Made by a program: the position numbers and the translations under genes. A stretch of 23,196 nucleotides of DNA from Rhizaria sp. SCN 62-66. Taxonomy: Eukaryota; Rhizaria, unplaced. This document shows, one piece after another, positions 19,601 through 23,196 of this stretch (its first letter is position 1; each line of letters opens with the position of its first letter). The notes under the pieces are model-generated. The model was not told the DNA's origin. It ran no database searches and saw only the letters and a list, made by a program, of their open reading frames with translations. Location of the stretch: positions 1 through 23,196 of the forward strand of contig MEDY01000432.1 of NCBI GenBank assembly GCA_001724265.1, read 5' to 3'.

Positions 19601-21625
19601 TACTTAGATTGGGTTGCGAAGGGCGCTCCCGATGGCAACTCCGAGGATGGTTGGTGGGTCCGCAACAGTAACTACTGGCGCAGTATCTTTGACACCGCTG
19701 ACAGCGCCAGCGCCAGCGATGGTAGCGACAGAGACGATAACAACGACAGGAGTGTTGACGAAGCTCTCTGGGTTACGGCTTCCAAGACGAGCACGAAGAC
19801 GAAGAGTAATGGCAAGAGCAAGAGCGACCCCGACTCAAACCTAAACGACGATGCCGCAGAGTCTGACACTGAGCTCTTCTTCGGTGCCCTTAGCGGCCGC
19901 ATTGTCGTTGCTTCGCCGCCCTTTGCCTGCACCGACCCGACCTCCGCCGCCGACTCGCGCTCTGACTCAGTTCCAGAGTCCGCACCCGACGCAGAGTCAC
20001 TGCTGCCGCCGTGGCAGGACGCCGTCGTGGTGGCGCTGCGCGGAAACTGCCCCTTCACTCAAAAGGCCCGCATCGCGGCCAAGGCCGGTGCGCGCGCTCT
20101 CGTGCTTATTAATCTGCCTCCTTCCACGCTCGGCACGAGCTCGAACGCGAACAGTGGGGCTGGCGGTGCTGTTAGCGGCGCGAACGCTGCTGAGGCCATG
20201 CTTGCCGTGCTCGCCGCCGCGGCCGCAGCCGCAGCACCGGCGACCGCGGGCGCGGCCGACACGCCGAACGCGATGAAGGCCGCTCTGGCCACGTCCGCCG
20301 TGACCGCGGGCGCGCGGTGGGAGCCGATGGCGGGCCGGCGCGGCGCGTTCCAGGGCTCCGGGCTGCAGTCGCACGCTCCGGGCGCCAGCCGCGAGCCCGC
20401 CGTTGCGGTCGCCATGACCGGGCTTGACGAGGGCGCCGCGCTGCTGCGCTGTCTCGTCACCTCGGCGCCGCACCCCGACTCGGACGCTAGCGCTAAGAGT
20501 GGGTCTGCGCACAGCGACGGCGCTAAGAGTGCTGCTTCCGCCGCTGCGGTTGCTGCCAGCAACACTGAACAAGCTGCGACGCCCGCTTCTGAAGCCGCGC
20601 GCGCACGACTACTCGCGCTCACTGCTGCGGCTGCGCTTGCGATGGACGAGTCGCTGTCTTACACCGCTCCGCTGCGGGCTCGCGCGCGCTCTCTTTTCGC
20701 ACTTGCGGCCTCTGCAGGACCCGCTGCGCTGCCGCTGAGGCCCGCCGCTGAGCTTCTTGACGGCGCGCGCTCTCATTACGCACTCACTCACTCTGCGCAC
20801 GCTCACGGTTACGGTAACTCGGCAGCGCAGGCATTTGTCGAGGTGACCGTGACCACGGCGCCGACGGCCGCCGCGGCTTCGCTGCGCGTGAGCCGCCGCA
20901 AGGCCGCCGCGCGCGTCGCCGCCGCCGCTGTAACGGCTGCTGCCGCGACAGCTTCTGTCTCGGCCGCGGCCGCGGCTGCGGAGGGCGGTGTCGCAGCAGT
21001 GGCGGTCGCACTGCGGCCGGCAGCTGCGACTGCCGCTGCGGCCGTTGGTGGCGTCGTTTTCCCAGCACCGGCGTCGGCAGCGTTTGCTCCACAGCTTGCC
21101 GCGAGCGAGGTCGCTGCGTTCATGCGAACGTCCTACAGCAGCGGCAGCAGCAGCGACAGTGTCAGTGACGCAAAGACTGCGAAGACGAAGAACACGGCTT
21201 CTTCTGGCTCCAGCACTAGCGCTAGCAACCGCGCAGACAAACCCTCTCGTACCGGCGTGAGCGCGAGTGTTGACGCAGCGCTCGCGTGGGGGCTCCTGGT
21301 CTCCGCATCGCCCGCTTCGCTCACTGCCAGTGCCACCTCGCCTATCACCACAGAGAGCAACGCGCGCGCTCCAAAGTTGACTGCACACTCTTATCTCAAG
21401 CCCGCGTCAGTGCTGCTGCCGTCGGAGACGCAGAGTGCCGCTGCCGCTGCGTCTGCTGCTGCGGCTGTTTGGGCCAGCGGCAGCGAGGGCGAGCGGCGCG
21501 CACGTGCTCTGACGCACTCAGCTGCGGCAGGCGCGACTGAGGCCTTTGTGGCCACAAGTAGCGATGACGTGGCTCTTGCAGTGACATTCACGGATCGCGG
21601 GCTTATGCAAGTCTCGCTGCTCTAA
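10634..21625 (+). CDS. EDEM3: Giant EDEM3-like GH47 alpha-mannosidase with PA domain; one internal TAG
   Basis: EDEM proteins trim mannose from misfolded ER glycoproteins and commit them to ER-associated degradation. ATG 10634 (A at -3, first in frame) begins a signal peptide (RR, LLLLLLL core, cleavage near 35). GH47 blocks: ALPFDELRPLTA (about 276), LTLVDALSTLAVAG (311), VFEANIRLLGGLISGHEL (acid Glu734), ETCLAGAGTLALEFG (1027), GSGTDSFYEYLLK (Asp1100), LRPELAES (base Glu1214), FLSETCKYLYLLFDD, YTTEGHLLPV (calcium-site Thr near 1388). A PA domain lies at about 3090-3165 (ALRGNCPFTQKARIAAKAGARALVLI); among human EDEMs only EDEM3 has one. About 1700 Ala/Ser-rich residues separate the domains. 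Length is 3663 codons to TAA, against about 930 in human EDEM3. TAG at codon 430 interrupts one continuous frame between GH47 blocks. No KDEL-like end. Numbering counts the TAG as a residue. Confidence 0.93.
11921..11923 (+). other. In-frame TAG, codon 430 of EDEM-like gene
   Basis: The context is GFEA, TAG, IRAAERAKIGKLSRRD, with the same phase before and after and no TAA or TGA in the next 9.7 kb. It falls in the first large insert of the GH47 domain, after LTLVDALSTLAVAG and before the catalytic VFEANIR block. Ending here would remove all catalytic residues. A GTATGA donor at 11772 would give a 152-nt intron that breaks the frame, so splicing from that site does not explain it. Confidence 0.8.
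14984..15004 (+). repeat. (ACG)7 triplet repeat, seven-Thr run in EDEM-like gene
   Basis: Seven perfect ACG units are read in phase as Thr. A second ACG/ACA/ACT tract at 15080-15115 encodes another near-pure Thr run, with one Ala. Both lie in the linker just after the GH47 domain. The same triplets read as Asp (GAC phase) elsewhere in the gene, for example near 17749-17769. Confidence 0.85.
15194..15219 (+). repeat. TCTAGC hexamer repeat, Ser run in EDEM-like gene
   Basis: Tandem TCTAGC units (the last degenerating to TCTCGC) encode a run of Ser. A second copy of the same hexamer array occurs at about 17163-17182. The TAG trinucleotides inside these arrays are out of phase and are not codons. 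Confidence 0.7.
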
Positions 21626-22071
21626 GTGAGTGAAACAACGGAGCAAAGAATGATGTGTACTTTTGACGTTACACTCACTATTCTTGTTCGAACGTTGTGC
21701 GTACATTTGTATAGCATGTTTATATAGTGTGAATTTTATTTCTATTTCGAATTTTGTACACTTATCTTCTCTTAATACATGTCCAATGACTTATTCACCG
21801 GTCATATTTTGTATTCAGTGTTCTTAACTACTATTCGAGCTATCTATGCGTTGTGTCTGCTGTTTTCATAAACTAACAACAGTGGCCCGATATCGACAAG
21901 TACTGCATTTACAAATTTAGATAATCTGCAGATGCGTGAAAAAAGCATAATGATTTCAAAACTATTCATTTATATCAAGAACAAAGCGTCCACAAGCGAT
22001 ATGAGTGCTTTTAATTGTCACTCCCCATCCCTCATTTGTACATTGTCTTTCACATAAGGCTGTTGATTCCT
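21626..22071. other. AT-rich spacer between convergent EDEM-like and last genes
   Basis: This 446-bp AT-rich stretch holds the two 3' UTRs. A minus-strand AATAAA (TTTATT at 21735-21740) could serve the last gene. On the plus strand there is no AATAAA or ATTAAA close to the EDEM stop, only weaker variants such as AATACA near 21774. No gene or tRNA recognised. Confidence 0.55.
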
Positions 22072-23196
22072 TCAAAGGAAGCCCTTGGGGTTGAGTGGGA
22101 CAGGCGCGCCCCCCGCGGCGGGCGGCAGTGCGTGGTGCAGCGCGTCGCCGACGACGTACACGTCCTCGCCCTCAAGCACCAGCGGGTGCACGAGCGCGCA
22201 CTGCGCGTTGACCGCGGAGCGCACGTGCGTGAGCAGCGCCTCCACGGCGGCGTACTCGCCCTGCACGCGCAACCCCAGCCACTGGTCAAGCTTGGCCCAG
22301 AGTTGCGACTCGGCGTACCCGACCACGGCGCGTACCTCATCGCTGCAGACCGAGACGAGGACGCCCACGCGGCGGCGGAACAGCGCGTTCTCGCGCGCGA
22401 TGATCGTCTGCAGCTGCTGGTCGTGCGCAGAAAGCACGGGGTCGTTCGCCTCCGCGGCGGCCGCGGCGGCCGCGGCCGCGGCAGCTGCAGCGGCGGCCAC
22501 CGCAGCGGGGCCCTTGCCCGCAGGCACAGCCGCGGCGCCGCCGTCGGACGCTGAGCCGGGCTTGCCGCCGCTGCTGCTGCCGCTGACGGCGCTGCCGCCG
22601 CTGCTGCCGGACTTGCCCGCGGCGCCCTTCTTAGCCTTAGGGTCGACGGCGACGGGCCCGCTGCGCACGAGCGCGGACACGTCCGCGGGCGCGGCCAGGT
22701 GGCCCAGAGCGAAGGCCAGCGTCTCGGCCAGCACGCCGTTGACGGCCGCAAGCGTGGCGGCTGGCAGCGCGGAGCCGGCGAGCGACTGGCCCGCCAGCAC
22801 CGCCGCCGTGCGCGCGAGCTTCACGTCGCCGCTGCCGGCGCCCTTGCCACCGCCCGCGCTCCCGCTCGCGCCCGCGCCGGAGCCAGAGACGGAGCCGGCG
22901 CCGGCGCCCGTGAGGCCGCCGCGCTTGCCGCCGGCCGCGCCGGAGGCAGAGGAGAAGGAGGCGGTGGGCGAGCCCGAGCCGGCGGCGGCGGCGTTGGCCG
23001 CGGCCAACGCGGCAGGGCTGGTGTAGCCCGCCGTGGCCGCCGCGCCGCCCAGCGCGGCCTCAGCGCCCGCCTGACCAGCCATTGACAGCAGCTGCGCAAA
23101 CTGGCGTACAGCAGTGCGCGCGCCCGCGGCGGCGGCGGCCGCGGCAGCGGCGGCGGCGGTAGAGCCCGCGGCGCCCGCAGCGCCGGCCAGGCCGCC
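22072..23196 (-). CDS. Unrecognised Ala-rich protein, C-terminal part (5' end outside window)
   Basis: The frame is open from the right edge of the window to TGA at 22072-22074 (375 visible residues); the Met at 23082 is internal because the frame stays open upstream (RTAVRQFAQLLS precedes it). Most of it is Ala/Gly/Ser low complexity with a basic DPKAKKGAAGK patch. The last 120 residues look like a real folded or helical block: HDQQLQTIIARENALFRRRV, then VGYAESQLWAKLDQWLGLRV, EYAAVEALLTHVRSAV and HPLVLEGEDVYVVGD. That pattern vaguely recalls C-termini of large axonemal proteins, but I cannot name a family. No in-frame TAG. Convergent with the EDEM-like gene. Confidence 0.7.
   Translation of the reverse strand, partial: GGLAGAAGAAGSTAAAAAAAAAAAGARTAVRQFAQLLSMAGQAGAEAALGGAAATAGYTSPAALAAANAAAAGSGSPTASFSSASGAAGGKRGGLTGAGAGSVSGSGAGASGSAGGGKGAGSGDVKLARTAAVLAGQSLAGSALPAATLAAVNGVLAETLAFALGHLAAPADVSALVRSGPVAVDPKAKKGAAGKSGSSGGSAVSGSSSGGKPGSASDGGAAAVPAGKGPAAVAAAAAAAAAAAAAAAEANDPVLSAHDQQLQTIIARENALFRRRVGVLVSVCSDEVRAVVGYAESQLWAKLDQWLGLRVQGEYAAVEALLTHVRSAVNAQCALVHPLVLEGEDVYVVGDALHHALPPAAGGAPVPLNPKGFL

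Noticed and set aside
21680-21700. GTTCGAAC in the last spacer as a tRNA B box
   Set aside because: The flanking bases cannot form a T-stem and no A box or acceptor stem is present; no tRNA was found in any spacer, including none with a CUA anticodon.
1-23196. Bacterial origin suggested by high GC and long open frames
   Set aside because: COG6, DcpS, EDEM/GH47-PA and importin-alpha are eukaryotic families, spacers carry AATAAA signals and starts lack Shine-Dalgarno sites.

Overview
The window looks like nuclear DNA of a eukaryotic microbe (protist). The genes encode eukaryote-only machinery: Golgi tethering, ER-associated degradation, nuclear import and mRNA cap scavenging. Coding DNA is very GC-rich and Ala-rich, while the short spacers are AT-rich and hold AATAAA-type poly(A) signals. 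No operon features, Shine-Dalgarno pattern or certain introns are seen. The lineage cannot be named from this sequence.

Layout, left to right, with strictly alternating strands: (1) 1-1042 (+), C-terminal end of an Ala-rich coiled-coil protein; (2) 1360-5466 (-), COG6, about twice the usual length; (3) 5912-7648 (+), a divergent importin-alpha-like armadillo protein whose frame contains four TAG codons; (4) 8247-9968 (-), the scavenger decapping enzyme DcpS with an intact HIT motif; (5) 10634-21625 (+), a giant EDEM3-like protein (signal peptide, GH47 alpha-mannosidase domain, PA domain; about 3663 codons) with one internal TAG; (6) 22072-23196 (-), C-terminal part of an unrecognised Ala-rich protein. 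This gives three convergent pairs (1/2, 3/4, 5/6) separated by two divergent promoter regions (5467-5911 and 9969-10633).

The most notable signal is TAG used as an apparent sense codon. Two genes read through five in-frame TAGs with the frame kept on both sides, three of them inside armadillo-fold sequence, while all six visible gene ends are TAA or TGA. The simplest reading is a nuclear code in which UAG means an amino acid (Gln most likely) and only UAA and UGA stop. The main caution is that four of the five TAGs lie in one divergent gene, so decay or programmed readthrough of that gene must be excluded.

Other items are an 18-bp perfect palindrome giving AATAAA on both strands between convergent genes, a 33/32-nt inverted-repeat hairpin between genes 3 and 4, and heavy expansion of conserved proteins by in-frame Ala/Ser/Asn/Asp/Thr low-complexity inserts. 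Genes 2 and 5 serve the secretory pathway (Golgi retrograde tethering; ER glycoprotein disposal), 3 nuclear import and 4 mRNA turnover. I see no sign that the six genes form one pathway.
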